In this document: one piece after another, positions 1-6,723 of the stretch
How the letters are laid out: the number at the start of each line of letters is the position of its first letter
Numbering within the stretch: the first letter of the stretch is position 1
Assembly (NCBI GenBank): GCA_900549275.1
Contig: URNU01000016.1
Span: 1-13,589, forward strand
From: an uncultured Collinsella sp.
GTDB lineage: Bacteria > Actinomycetota > Coriobacteriia > Coriobacteriales > Coriobacteriaceae
Length of the DNA: 13,589 bases
Direction of reading: 5' to 3'
Notes under the pieces: generated by a model
The model's database searches: none
Told to the model about the DNA's origin: nothing
Seen by the model: only the letters and a program-made list of their open reading frames with translations
Translations under genes and position numbers: made by a program

Positions 1-5
1 GACGA

Positions 6-932
6 GTGGAGATCGTTGTGTCCCTCGTCGTAGGGGGTTTGACGGGGCTTTCTGCCGCGGTGGCGTGCGGGGCGGAGCCTCGTGCGCCGCGCGTGCCGCC
101 GGCGGAGCTGGCCCGTCATACGCTTGAGTCGGTTGCCGAGAAGCTGCCGCGCGAGCTGGTAGAAAGCGACCTGCTAAAAAAGATCGCCCGTTCCTGGGCG
201 GCGCTGGTTCCAGCACAACGCCTTGGCCTTGTCATCGAGGATGACGAGGCGCGCCTGGCATGCTTGCTACTGTCGAGTGGCGCCTGCGGCATTGCCCTGG
301 CTGTCGTATCGCTGTCGCCTACCGGCTTTGTCCTGGGGCTGCTCGCGCCGTTTGGCGTGGGCGCCGCTCGCGACACCTTCGACCGTCGCCGCGAGCAACA
401 CGATGTGGAAGAAGCCATGCCCGAGGCCTTTACGGCGCTCTCCATGTCGCTCGCCTCGGGCCATTCGCTGGCCCAGGGCATGAGGTTTGTGGGGGCTCAC
501 GCGCAAGAGCCGGTGCATACCGAGTTTTTGCGCGTGGCGGCGGCGATCGACTGCGGCGTCTCGGCGACTGATGCGTTGGATGACCTACTCGACCGTATCG
601 ATGCCCCCGGCCTTTCGCTTGTCACTTTGGCGCTCAAGGTGTCGCAGCGAACTGGTGCCCCGCTTGCCGACCTGTTATCCGAGGCGTCGAGCATGGTGGG
701 GGAGCGCATTGAGCTCAAGCGCCGCCTGGACGTCAAGACATCGCAGGCTCGTATGTCGGCACACATGGTCTCGGCGATGCCGGCGGGTATGTGTGCGGTG
801 CTGGCGCTGCTTTCGGCCGACTTTCGCCGCGGCCTTGCGATGCCGGCGGGTGCCGGTGCCGTGGTGCTGGGACTTGCCCTCAACGCCGTCGCCCTGGTGG
901 TCATCCGGCGCATTATGCGGGTGGAGCTATGA
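6..932 (+). CDS. tadB: TadB-like inner-membrane platform protein of the Tad pilus (T2SS-F family)
   Basis: One of two polytopic membrane proteins that form the assembly platform for Flp pili and pass the ATPase stroke to the pilin. The 308-residue product has a hydrophobic N-terminal segment (about 3-21), a hydrophobic pair (about 85-120), a T2SS-F/GspF-like domain at about 137-265 (helical, with the recurring 'SLASGHSLAQGM' and 'KVSQRTGAPLADLL' style of the family), and two C-terminal membrane segments (about 250-300). Its stop overlaps the next ATG as ATGA, and the next gene is the TadC partner, which supports the call. The start is uncertain because the window begins here. GTG at 6 is the first start in the window, GTG at 18 is possible, and the true start may lie upstream. 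Frame 1 stays open only to a TAG at 31-33 and could be the tail of the preceding ATPase gene. Confidence 0.85.
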   Translation: MEIVVSLVVGGLTGLSAAVACGAEPRAPRVPPAELARHTLESVAEKLPRELVESDLLKKIARSWAALVPAQRLGLVIEDDEARLACLLLSSGACGIALAVVSLSPTGFVLGLLAPFGVGAARDTFDRRREQHDVEEAMPEAFTALSMSLASGHSLAQGMRFVGAHAQEPVHTEFLRVAAAIDCGVSATDALDDLLDRIDAPGLSLVTLALKVSQRTGAPLADLLSEASSMVGERIELKRRLDVKTSQARMSAHMVSAMPAGMCAVLALLSADFRRGLAMPAGAGAVVLGLALNAVALVVIRRIMRVEL

Positions 933-1570
933 GCGCCCTGGTCGGGGCCGCGGCGTGCCTGTGCGCGTTCAGCGTGTTTGTCGCGACGGGTTTGGAGCGT
1001 GCGGACGCACACGAGATCGCCCAGGTCTGCAAACACGAGGCGCTGCTGGTTGTTGCGGCCGCCCAATCGGTAACCGATGCCCTGACAGCACGGTTGAAAG
1101 GCATGCTCGGCACGGGTGGTACGGCGCAGGTGTCGCTTGGCGAGGTGTCCGAGATGATCGACGTGGTGCGTCTGGGGCTTTCGGCTGGCCTTTCGTTCGA
1201 TGCGGCGCTTGAGGTTTTTTGCGCCAATCGCCGATCGACGTTGGCGCTCCGCCTTGAGCGAGCCTGCATGGCGTGGCAGGTGGGCGTGGGGACGCGCGAG
1301 GACGAGCTCCTGGCGGCCGCGCGCGACCTGGATGTGCGGGCGCTCGAAACCTTTGCCATCACGGCGGGGCAGGCGCTTGCCCTCGGTGCCCCGCTTGCCG
1401 AGACGCTGGCAGCCCAAAGTCGCGAGATTCGCGCGGCCCATCGTGCTGCAGTCGAGCGCGAGATCGAGCGCGCGCCGGTCAAGCTGCTGATTCCCACCGG
1501 CACGCTCATCTTGCCGGCGTTGCTTCTGTCCATATTGGGCCCGCTGCTGGGAGCAGGCGGGATGATGTAG
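929..1570 (+). CDS. tadC: TadC-like inner-membrane platform protein of the Tad pilus (T2SS-F family)
   Basis: Second platform protein of the Tad secretion apparatus, expected to pair with TadB in the cytoplasmic membrane. I start it at ATG 929 rather than at an earlier in-frame codon because this ATG overlaps the tadB stop (ATGA) and follows GGAG. The product is 213 residues, with an N-terminal membrane segment (about 2-21), a T2SS-F domain (about 75-200, including 'MIDVVRLGLSAGLSFDAAL' and 'GQALALGAPLAETL'), and a final membrane hairpin at 184-209 opening with 'APVKLLIPTG', a typical TadC ending. It is shorter than many TadC proteins (about 280-320 residues), mainly at the N-terminus. The Flp pilin gene follows after 10 bases. 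Confidence 0.85.
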   Translation: MSALVGAAACLCAFSVFVATGLERADAHEIAQVCKHEALLVVAAAQSVTDALTARLKGMLGTGGTAQVSLGEVSEMIDVVRLGLSAGLSFDAALEVFCANRRSTLALRLERACMAWQVGVGTREDELLAAARDLDVRALETFAITAGQALALGAPLAETLAAQSREIRAAHRAAVEREIERAPVKLLIPTGTLILPALLLSILGPLLGAGGMM

Positions 1571-1580
1571 GGAGGAATAC

Positions 1581-1814
1581 ATGAATACGATGACTGACGT
1601 TGCTGGCAGGGTCTGGAGTTGGGCGTTTTGCCAGTCAATTCACGCTCGCCAGCGTGCCGAGGAGCTGCTGCGGGAGGAGAGCGCGCAGGGCACCACCGAG
1701 TACGCCATCCTGGTCGGTGTGCTCGTGGTGATCGCCATCATTGCCATCGTCGCATTTAAGGGCAAGGTCCAAGATCTATGGAGCGCTATCAGCGAGGGCA
1801 TCAACAGTCTGTAG
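1581..1814 (+). CDS. flp: Flp-type pilin precursor (major Tad pilin candidate)
   Basis: Probable structural subunit of the pilus. The 77-residue precursor has a hydrophilic leader of about 35 residues and the type IV prepilin-like motif S-A-Q-G-T-T-E-Y (34-41), followed by an uninterrupted hydrophobic stretch (42-59) and a short amphipathic tail. If a TadV-type peptidase cuts between A35 and Q36, Glu is at mature position +5 and Tyr at +6, the Flp signature 'EY', and the mature protein is about 42 residues. Cleavage after G37 is possible but would put Glu at +3. A strong Shine-Dalgarno GGGAGG sits at 1570-1575, overlapping the tadC stop. That is a stronger signal than its neighbours have, consistent with the need for more pilin than machinery. 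It is the best Flp match of the four pilin-like genes here. Confidence 0.85.
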   Translation: MNTMTDVAGRVWSWAFCQSIHARQRAEELLREESAQGTTEYAILVGVLVVIAIIAIVAFKGKVQDLWSAISEGINSL

Positions 1815-2341
1815 AGGGCGCCCGTCCCGTCGGCGCGTTGCTGGTGCTCGCCTGTGCGGTCGTGGCGGTGGCAGTGGCGGTTTGGGGGCTTAACGCAGCA
1901 CGGCAACAACGTTTAGGGGTTGCCGCGGATGCGGGATCGGGTTCGGCTGCGGCGTCTCAAATAGACGATGCGCGAGACGCGGACGATGCGAATGCCGCCG
2001 TCACGGCGCAAACGTTCTTGCAAGCACTCGACGAGCGAGCGGACGCTGCAACGGGTTCATCTGCAAACAATGCCGTCGCTGTTCGTCTCGCATGGTCCGA
2101 GTGCCGACTGATGACCGAAGCGGCGGCGGATATGCTGCGTGCCTATCGCGAGGTGCCCACGGCGCAACTTGCTCTGAGCGGCTATCTCGACATCAAGGGC
2201 AACGTGTGGGGCGCCATCGTGCGTGACGGACGCGGCTGGGTCGATATGGTGACGGTTGCCGCGGATGCTGGTGATACTTCGTGTTGCCTGCGCGTGGTCC
2301 GCCTGACCCCGCAGACAACGAACTCAAAGGAGGGGTCGTGA
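1778..2341 (+). CDS. Single-pass membrane protein of unknown function in the Tad operon
   Basis: I do not recognise this family. The 187-residue product has a short basic N-terminus, one strong membrane segment (about 17-37), an Ala/Asp-rich low-complexity linker (about 48-76), and a C-terminal region (about 77-187) with mixed helix and strand character ('SGYLDIKGNVWGAIVRDGRGWVDMVTV') and three cysteines (C109, C169, C170). The topology suggests an inner-membrane anchor with an extracytoplasmic domain. ATG 1778 lies inside the pilin gene (37-base overlap). It is the only convenient start before the membrane segment, although TTG 1838 could also be used. The stop is followed one base later by the next pilin-like gene, whose AAAGGAGG lies inside this ORF. 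Position suggests a minor pilus component or assembly accessory; that is inference. Confidence 0.65.
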   Translation: MERYQRGHQQSVEGARPVGALLVLACAVVAVAVAVWGLNAARQQRLGVAADAGSGSAAASQIDDARDADDANAAVTAQTFLQALDERADAATGSSANNAVAVRLAWSECRLMTEAAADMLRAYREVPTAQLALSGYLDIKGNVWGAIVRDGRGWVDMVTVAADAGDTSCCLRVVRLTPQTTNSKEGS

Positions 2342-2342
2342 A

Positions 2343-2561
2343 ATGCATGATGTCCTGCGCGAGGAATCTGCCCAGGCAACGGTCGAATACGCCATCGTCA
2401 CGGTGGTGCTGCTTTCTATCGTGCTGGCGATCGCCGGGCTTTGGCGTGCCGGTGCCGACGGGCGCTTGGCAGCGCTGGTCGAGCGGGCGGCGTCTCACGG
2501 CGTCACTTCGACATCGGTTGTTGACGCTGCTGCGGGTGCTAAGGACATCGTGCTGTATTGA
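2343..2561 (+). CDS. Small Flp/TadE-like pseudopilin
   Basis: The 72-residue protein has a ten-residue leader, then A10-Q11-A-T-V-E15-Y16 and a hydrophobic helix (about 16-34). This is a type IV-like prepilin with Glu at +5 if cleaved between A10 and Q11. The remainder is a short hydrophilic tail with no recognisable domain. It resembles Flp in size and in the Glu-Tyr pair, but its leader is shorter and its hydrophobic core less aliphatic than in the upstream pilin, so I read it as a minor or initiating subunit. A perfect AAAGGAGG lies about 10 bases upstream. Its TGA stop falls five bases before the next ATG. Confidence 0.75.
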   Translation: MHDVLREESAQATVEYAIVTVVLLSIVLAIAGLWRAGADGRLAALVERAASHGVTSTSVVDAAAGAKDIVLY

Positions 2562-2565
2562 TGCC

Positions 2566-3036
2566 ATGCGCGAGGACCGGGCGCAGTCTACGGTCGAGGC
2601 GGCATTCCTGCTGCCGACGTTTCTGACGCTCGTCCTGTTGGCGCTGCAGCCGGTGTGCCTGCTCTATACACGCGCGGTCATGGAGTCTGCCGCCGCCGAG
2701 ACCGCGCGGCTCATGACCACGACGACGGTGGGAAATGACGAGGATATTAAGGAGTTCGCCCGCCGCCGTCTTTCCGCGGTTCCCGACGTTTCGATTTTTC
2801 ATGCCGGCGGGCCCCTGTCGTGGGATATCGAGCTTGGCCGGGCCGGCGCGGGCGGCGTCTCGTCCGTTTCCGTTACCGGTGAGGTTAAACCGCTGCCTGT
2901 GATCGGCGCGTTTGCGCAGGCTATGGGTAGTGCAGGCCAAAACGGCTATGTCGAGCTTAGGGTCGACGTCTCGTATCGATCGCGTCCCGAGTGGTTGGAG
3001 GGAGACTATGATTCATGGATTGCTGCATGGGATTAA
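2566..3036 (+). CDS. TadE-like pseudopilin
   Basis: The 156-residue protein begins with a six-residue leader and the motif R-A-Q-S-T-V-E11-A-A-F, followed by one hydrophobic helix (about 12-34) in the 'VEAAFLLPTFLTL' style typical of the TadE N-terminal domain. The rest is a small extracytoplasmic domain without cysteines. TadE/TadF pseudopilins are processed by the prepilin peptidase TadV and act as minor pilus or assembly subunits in characterised Tad systems. I use ATG 2566, not the earlier open-frame extension, because it places the motif at the normal distance from the N-terminus and sits directly after the previous stop. The next gene starts inside this one. Confidence 0.8.
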   Translation: MREDRAQSTVEAAFLLPTFLTLVLLALQPVCLLYTRAVMESAAAETARLMTTTTVGNDEDIKEFARRRLSAVPDVSIFHAGGPLSWDIELGRAGAGGVSSVSVTGEVKPLPVIGAFAQAMGSAGQNGYVELRVDVSYRSRPEWLEGDYDSWIAAWD

Positions 3037-5173
3037 GCGCTGCCTGTTGAAGGTGACGAGGGGGCTTGAGGGCCGTTGCCGACCGCGTGCTCGCCGCAAG
3101 CGAGGTGGCTTTATGGGTCGAGCCGGTATCGACCTGTTTATCGAAGACGGTGCCTACACCACGCTCTCCTCTGCGGTGGTCATCCTGGTGGTGCTCACGT
3201 TGCTGTTTTCGTCGACGGCGGCGATATGGAGCATGTCGCGCGCGGGAGACACCCAGGTGGCTGCCGATAGCGGCGCGCTGGCAGGCGCCAATGTGGTGGC
3301 GTCCTACCATACGGCTGCGACGGTGGTGGATGCGAGCATTTTGAGTTTGGGCCTGGCGGGGTTTGCCACGATCAGCACCGGCTTGGTCGCCATCCTTATT
3401 CCGGGTGCCGAGCTTGCCGCGGGCGATATGGTCGACACGGGAATCGAGATCATTAAAACGCGCAACAAGTTTGCCAAAAGCGCCTCCAAGGGCTTGCAGA
3501 AAATCGAGACGGCTCTACCGTATCTGGTTGCCGCGCGAGCTACGCAGGCCGTGTCGGCGCAGGATACCGAGGGTGCGACCTATACCGGTACGGCGCTTGC
3601 CGTGCCCAGGACGTCCGAGTCGGATTTCGTTGCGCTCGAGGGTTCCGAGATCTCGACCGATGTGATTAAAGACACATCGAAAGATCTGGAACGCGCAGCA
3701 GATGAGTTGCAGAAGGCCTCGGAGGAGACGGCGAAAGCAAAAGAGCGTGCCTGGCTTGCGGATTGCGGCGGGTCGGATCCGGCTTCGGTCGGCAGCCGCT
3801 CATGCATGTGGGAACGCGCGAAGAGCCTGGCAAAGCTATCGGATATTGAGAATCCGCACAAAGCCTCGAGTATCACGTGGGAGCCGCAAGTGGCACTCGA
3901 TCGCGCGAAGGCCTACTATCACCAGCGTCTGGCAGACGAAAAACCGCAGGGTTCAAGCGTCGAGATGAAGGCGGAGTCGGCGGCGCGCAAGGCGTTTTAC
4001 ACCTATGCGAGCGCAGAGGTCAATCGCGCATATATAACCGAAGACGGAGACCGGGCCACTTCCTATATTCCGTTGTTGCCGCGCAACACTGACGAGGTGC
4101 GAGCGACGGAACTCTATACCGATGCGGCGTGGCCAACCAGTACCAACGATGGCAAAACGTATCTGCATTATGGAACGAGCTGCCCCAACTATAAGAAAGG
4201 GACGCCAGGCGGGCTAGCCTCGGTCGCTGCTTATGACGGGCAGGACAAATGCAACAGATGCCATTTTGGTGTTTCGTCGCTCGGCGCCGTTGCGGCTCCT
4301 TCGACTTCTATCGAAAACGGCTTCGAGTACCACTTTGATCGATTCAAAGACGCCCTGGAGAAATACGTCGAATGCCGCAACAAAGAGCTCGAGCTCATGC
4401 GCCAGACCGAGGACGAGGCTGACCGTGCGGGCAATGCGTTTGACGAGGCCATTAAAGCGCTTTCGGGCGAGCGCCCGCGTATCGCTCCGCCCGGTCGCAA
4501 CGGCGTGGTTGCCTTTGCGGTTTCGGGTGCCATCTCGAGCCCCGATGAGCTCAACTCTTCGTTTAACACGACAGTCAGGCTTGGCGATCGCGGCGCGATC
4601 TCTGCTGCGGTGCTGGCGCCCGATGACGCGACGGCGCAGAACAACGTTCTCTCGCGGTTTTTCTCGACGCTGGAGGAGCGTTCGGGTGGCGTTGCCGGTG
4701 TACTCGATGGCGTCATGGATGTTTGGGGACGGCTTCTTGTGGGATACGGAGACATCCAGGGCTCGGCCGACGAGCTTATGGATGAGATGATCGATGACCT
4801 GGGAGGGAACAGTGGCGCGCTGGGCTCCATTGCGTCGTGGCTCGGCGATACCGTTTCGGCGTCCGTGGCGGCGCTGGGCTTGGAGCCGTGCGACTTGCGC
4901 CTACGAAAGCCGGTGCTGACCGACACCGCCAATGTCATCAAGAGCCCGGGGTCTGACATCACAGGTCTTTCTAAAGTGCAGGACAAGCTACGAAGTATTC
5001 CGCTGGGCGTGACCGACCCCAAGGCGCTTTGCGAGGCGCTGGAATATCAAGTCGAGTGCACTATCAGCGGTGCGGTGTTCACGCTAGCGGAGATTCCGCT
5101 GCCCGGCGGCGGTTCCATCCCACTTACCGTCGATGTTGCCACGCTGGCGGGTGCCCTGGGCGGTGGGTCGTAA
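3008..5173 (+). CDS. TadG-like pilus assembly protein with a large cysteine-containing exported domain
   Basis: The 721-residue protein has a basic cytoplasmic N-terminus (about 1-45), one membrane segment (about 54-75) and, directly after it, 'AADSGALAGA' (85-94), the hallmark of the Tad/TadG N-terminal domain (usually AADAAALAGA). A second hydrophobic stretch follows (about 110-133). The rest should be extracytoplasmic. It has two likely coiled coils (about 222-250 and 450-486), nine cysteines (C253, C266, C392, C415, C418, C456, C628, C675, C684) including C-N-R-C-H at 415-419, and a Gly-rich C-terminus. I recognise no domain beyond the N-terminal one. ATG 3008 has GGAGGGAG upstream and overlaps the previous gene by 29 bases. 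ATG 3113 (preceded by GAGGTGG) would remove the basic 35 residues and is a reasonable alternative. The stop overlaps the next start as TAATG. Confidence 0.75.
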   Translation: MIHGLLHGIKRCLLKVTRGLEGRCRPRARRKRGGFMGRAGIDLFIEDGAYTTLSSAVVILVVLTLLFSSTAAIWSMSRAGDTQVAADSGALAGANVVASYHTAATVVDASILSLGLAGFATISTGLVAILIPGAELAAGDMVDTGIEIIKTRNKFAKSASKGLQKIETALPYLVAARATQAVSAQDTEGATYTGTALAVPRTSESDFVALEGSEISTDVIKDTSKDLERAADELQKASEETAKAKERAWLADCGGSDPASVGSRSCMWERAKSLAKLSDIENPHKASSITWEPQVALDRAKAYYHQRLADEKPQGSSVEMKAESAARKAFYTYASAEVNRAYITEDGDRATSYIPLLPRNTDEVRATELYTDAAWPTSTNDGKTYLHYGTSCPNYKKGTPGGLASVAAYDGQDKCNRCHFGVSSLGAVAAPSTSIENGFEYHFDRFKDALEKYVECRNKELELMRQTEDEADRAGNAFDEAIKALSGERPRIAPPGRNGVVAFAVSGAISSPDELNSSFNTTVRLGDRGAISAAVLAPDDATAQNNVLSRFFSTLEERSGGVAGVLDGVMDVWGRLLVGYGDIQGSADELMDEMIDDLGGNSGALGSIASWLGDTVSASVAALGLEPCDLRLRKPVLTDTANVIKSPGSDITGLSKVQDKLRSIPLGVTDPKALCEALEYQVECTISGAVFTLAEIPLPGGGSIPLTVDVATLAGALGGGS

Positions 5174-5649
5174 TGGGCATCCGCAAACGCCTGCGCGAGG
5201 AGCGCGCCCAGGCGACGGTCGAGATGGCCGTGGTCACGCCCGTCCTGCTGGTTCTGGCGCTTATCGTGTACAACGTCATGATCTTTGCCGGTGCGGTCGC
5301 ACGCTTCGACCGCGTGGTGCCCGATATCGTGCTAGCGCATGCCGTGGCGCCGAGCGGGGAGGGCGATGGCAGCTCCATCGATTCCTCCGCGACCGTTCAG
5401 GCTCAGATCCAACATGCCATGGAAGGCTATGACTTGCAGATCGAGGTCTCGAGCAAACAGGGTGCGACGACATCGGATGGCGGTCTGCTTTCGCTTTCCG
5501 GTACGTTTAGGACCTATACCTGCACCATGCGCTACGAGCCGTGGCCGAGCTCGCTCAGCATCGCCGGCGTTTCGCTGGGGGCACCGGCACAGTTGTCGCA
5601 CGAGCGCGCAGTGACAGTCGACCCGTGGCGTCCGGGGGTGGTCACGTGA
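5173..5649 (+). CDS. TadE/TadF-like pseudopilin
   Basis: The 158-residue protein has a basic 12-residue leader, then A12-Q13-A-T-V-E17-M-A and a hydrophobic helix (about 18-41), followed by a small exported domain. It is the fourth protein in the locus with the same A-Q-x-T-[VT]-E motif, and the second with an extended C-terminal domain, consistent with a TadE/TadF pair flanking the TadG-like gene. ATG 5173 shares its A with the TAA stop upstream (TAATG), so translation is probably coupled by termination-reinitiation. Its own stop overlaps the GTG of the DUF192 gene. Confidence 0.8.
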   Translation: MGIRKRLREERAQATVEMAVVTPVLLVLALIVYNVMIFAGAVARFDRVVPDIVLAHAVAPSGEGDGSSIDSSATVQAQIQHAMEGYDLQIEVSSKQGATTSDGGLLSLSGTFRTYTCTMRYEPWPSSLSIAGVSLGAPAQLSHERAVTVDPWRPGVVT

Positions 5650-6005
5650 ACGCGGTCTCATCCTATATTGCCTACGCGCGGGCGCTCAGCAGGCTGGGTT
5701 GGACGCCTGCGGAGTTTGTGGTGGCGGAGTCGTTTGCCGTGCGCCTGCGTGGCATGCTGGGACGGTCGCCGATTGCCGCCAACGGGTTGCCGCTCGTCAT
5801 GGCGTTTCCACGCTGCTCTTCGGTCCACACCTGCTTTATGGCCTATCCCATCGACATTGCCTTTATCGATCGAAACGGCAGCATCCTCGCGTGCTACGAA
5901 AACGTCCGTCCTTGGCGCATGTGTTCCTGCCCCGGTGCCTGGGCGGTACTGGAACGCCCTTCAATCCTCGCTACACCTCCCGCCCTTCAGCAAGTGCCGG
6001 CGTAA
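5646..6005 (+). CDS. DUF192 domain protein at the end of the Tad operon
   Basis: The 119-residue protein matches the DUF192 pattern: 'VRLRGMLGR' (32-40), 'LPLVMAFPRCSSVHT' (48-62), then 'CFMAYPIDIAFIDRNGSIL' (63-81), which corresponds to the family's usual 'FWMKNTxxPLDIxFID' block, and 'AWAVLE' (98-103). The biochemical role of DUF192 is not established. GTG 5646 overlaps the preceding TGA (GTGA), which ties it to the pilus transcript. No signal peptide is visible, so it looks cytoplasmic. After 'VLE' the usual Gly-containing C-terminal strand is replaced by an unrelated Pro-rich tail. I checked the other frames and saw no family-like continuation, so a frameshift is not supported. The Cys-rich stretch C84...C93-S-C95 is unusual. 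Confidence 0.75.
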   Translation: MNAVSSYIAYARALSRLGWTPAEFVVAESFAVRLRGMLGRSPIAANGLPLVMAFPRCSSVHTCFMAYPIDIAFIDRNGSILACYENVRPWRMCSCPGAWAVLERPSILATPPALQQVPA

Positions 6006-6008
6006 GAA

Positions 6009-6038
6009 TTGACGACAGCGGACTTTCGTCATACGAAA
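6009..6038 (+). promoter_or_regulatory. Predicted promoter and palindromic operator of the toxin-antitoxin module
   Basis: A TTGACG -35 (6009-6014) is followed after 17 bases by a weak -10, TACGAA (6032-6037). A perfect inverted repeat, TTTCGT-cat-ACGAAA (6024-6038), covers the spacer end and the -10. Ribbon-helix-helix antitoxins normally repress their own promoter by binding such short palindromes, so this is the likely autoregulatory site. The operator role is inferred. Confidence 0.55.
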
Positions 6039-6063
6039 TTGGGTAAGATGGGGGAGAAGATGC

Positions 6064-6330
6064 ATGGATGTTGAGATTCATCCCAACGCCAAAAAACACC
6101 TGACGGAAAAGCAGGTGCTTGATGCCTGGTTCGCGGTTACTGTGTGCATTCGCCGCGAGTCGGAGGACGAGCCGCCGAGATGGCTTGCCATTGGATGGCT
6201 TCCAGATGGTCGAAGTGTGGAACTTGTTGCGGTCGAACTAATTCGTGGATGGCTCATTATTCATGCCCTGTCTCCGGTTCAGAAGAAATTCTGGCAAGAG
6301 ATCGAGCGAGCTCGGCAGAGGGGTCGATGA
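6064..6330 (+). CDS. BrnT-like toxin of a type II toxin-antitoxin pair
   Basis: The 88-residue protein has the layout of small BrnT/RelE-fold toxins: 'LTEKQVLDAW' (13-22) near the N-terminus, then 'PPRWLAIGWLPDGRSVELVAVEL' strands and 'IIHALSPVQKKFW' at the C-terminus. The pattern R-W-L-x-I-G-x(4)-G-R-x-x-E-L-V-A-V, followed by a basic IIHA-x-P segment, recurs in actinobacterial toxins of this group. Members are usually mRNA interferases, but I cannot assign catalytic residues here with certainty. GGGGGAG at 6050-6056 is the ribosome binding site. The gene precedes its antitoxin and overlaps it by four bases, the toxin-first order of brnTA modules. Base composition is visibly less G+C-rich than the Tad genes, suggesting separate acquisition. 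Confidence 0.65.
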   Translation: MDVEIHPNAKKHLTEKQVLDAWFAVTVCIRRESEDEPPRWLAIGWLPDGRSVELVAVELIRGWLIIHALSPVQKKFWQEIERARQRGR

Positions 6331-6614
6331 TGAGCAAGGCGTATACGGCTGCCAATGGTCAGGTTATAACGGATGAAATGATTGACACGTGGTGTGAGTC
6401 GTACGAGCATGGCGAGTTTCCGGACGGCGAGCATACCGTTGGGGGGATCGTGCACGGGCGGCCTCCACTCTCAAGCGAAGGGACGGCAACGCTATCGGTC
6501 AAGATTCCCCTAGGGATGAAGGAGGCGATTCGTCGACGGGCGGCGGCTGAAGGAATGACGCCAAGTGAGTTTGCCCGTGCAGCCCTGAGCGAAAAACTTC
6601 TTGCGGCCGGTTGA
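6327..6614 (+). CDS. Ribbon-helix-helix (CopG-type) antitoxin
   Basis: The 95-residue protein has an acidic N-terminal part (about 13-50, with 'ITDEMIDTWCESYEHGEFPDG') likely to wrap the toxin, and a C-terminal ribbon-helix-helix segment: strand 'TATLSVKIP' (53-61), then helices 'MKEAIRRRAAAEG' and 'TPSEFARAALSEKLL'. The strand-helix-helix arrangement with TPSEFAR is characteristic of CopG/Arc-type DNA-binding antitoxins. It probably binds the palindrome at 6024-6038 together with the toxin. ATG 6327 overlaps the toxin stop; a second ATG follows at 6330, so the first Met may not be used. No terminator is seen between this stop and the tRNA promoter. Confidence 0.7.
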   Translation: MMSKAYTAANGQVITDEMIDTWCESYEHGEFPDGEHTVGGIVHGRPPLSSEGTATLSVKIPLGMKEAIRRRAAAEGMTPSEFARAALSEKLLAAG

Positions 6615-6670
6615 TGTCTCTAACGTGCTGTTCTATAGGGTCGGACTTGTGGCTGACGCCGTGCTCAAAA

Positions 6671-6717
6671 ACTTTTTTCAAATTCTCGGTTGACCGGAGC
6701 GCGTCCTTGGTTATACT
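6671..6717 (+). promoter_or_regulatory. tRNA-Phe promoter with upstream A/T element
   Basis: TTGACC (6690-6695) and TATACT (6712-6717) are separated by 16 bases, giving a start near 6723-6725. Upstream, ACTTTTTTCAAA (6671-6682) begins 19 bases before the -35. The tRNA-Leu promoter has nearly the same motif at the same distance, so it may be an UP element. Confidence 0.75.
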
Positions 6718-6723
6718 AATCAA

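Noticed and set aside
497..1582. Open frames on the minus strand opposite tadB and tadC
   Set aside because: Arg/Ser/Ala-rich shadow translations of G+C-rich coding sequence; the + strand proteins have clear T2SS-F character.
2912..3007. Upstream extension of the TadG-like frame
   Set aside because: It lies inside the preceding pseudopilin gene and adds a non-family N-terminus; ATG 3008 has a strong Shine-Dalgarno.
4250..4264. c-type haem attachment site (CxxCH) in the TadG-like protein
   Set aside because: A single CxxCH in a cysteine-containing coiled-coil protein, with no haem-protein features around it; disulfide or metal binding is more likely. Kept only as a note in the findings.
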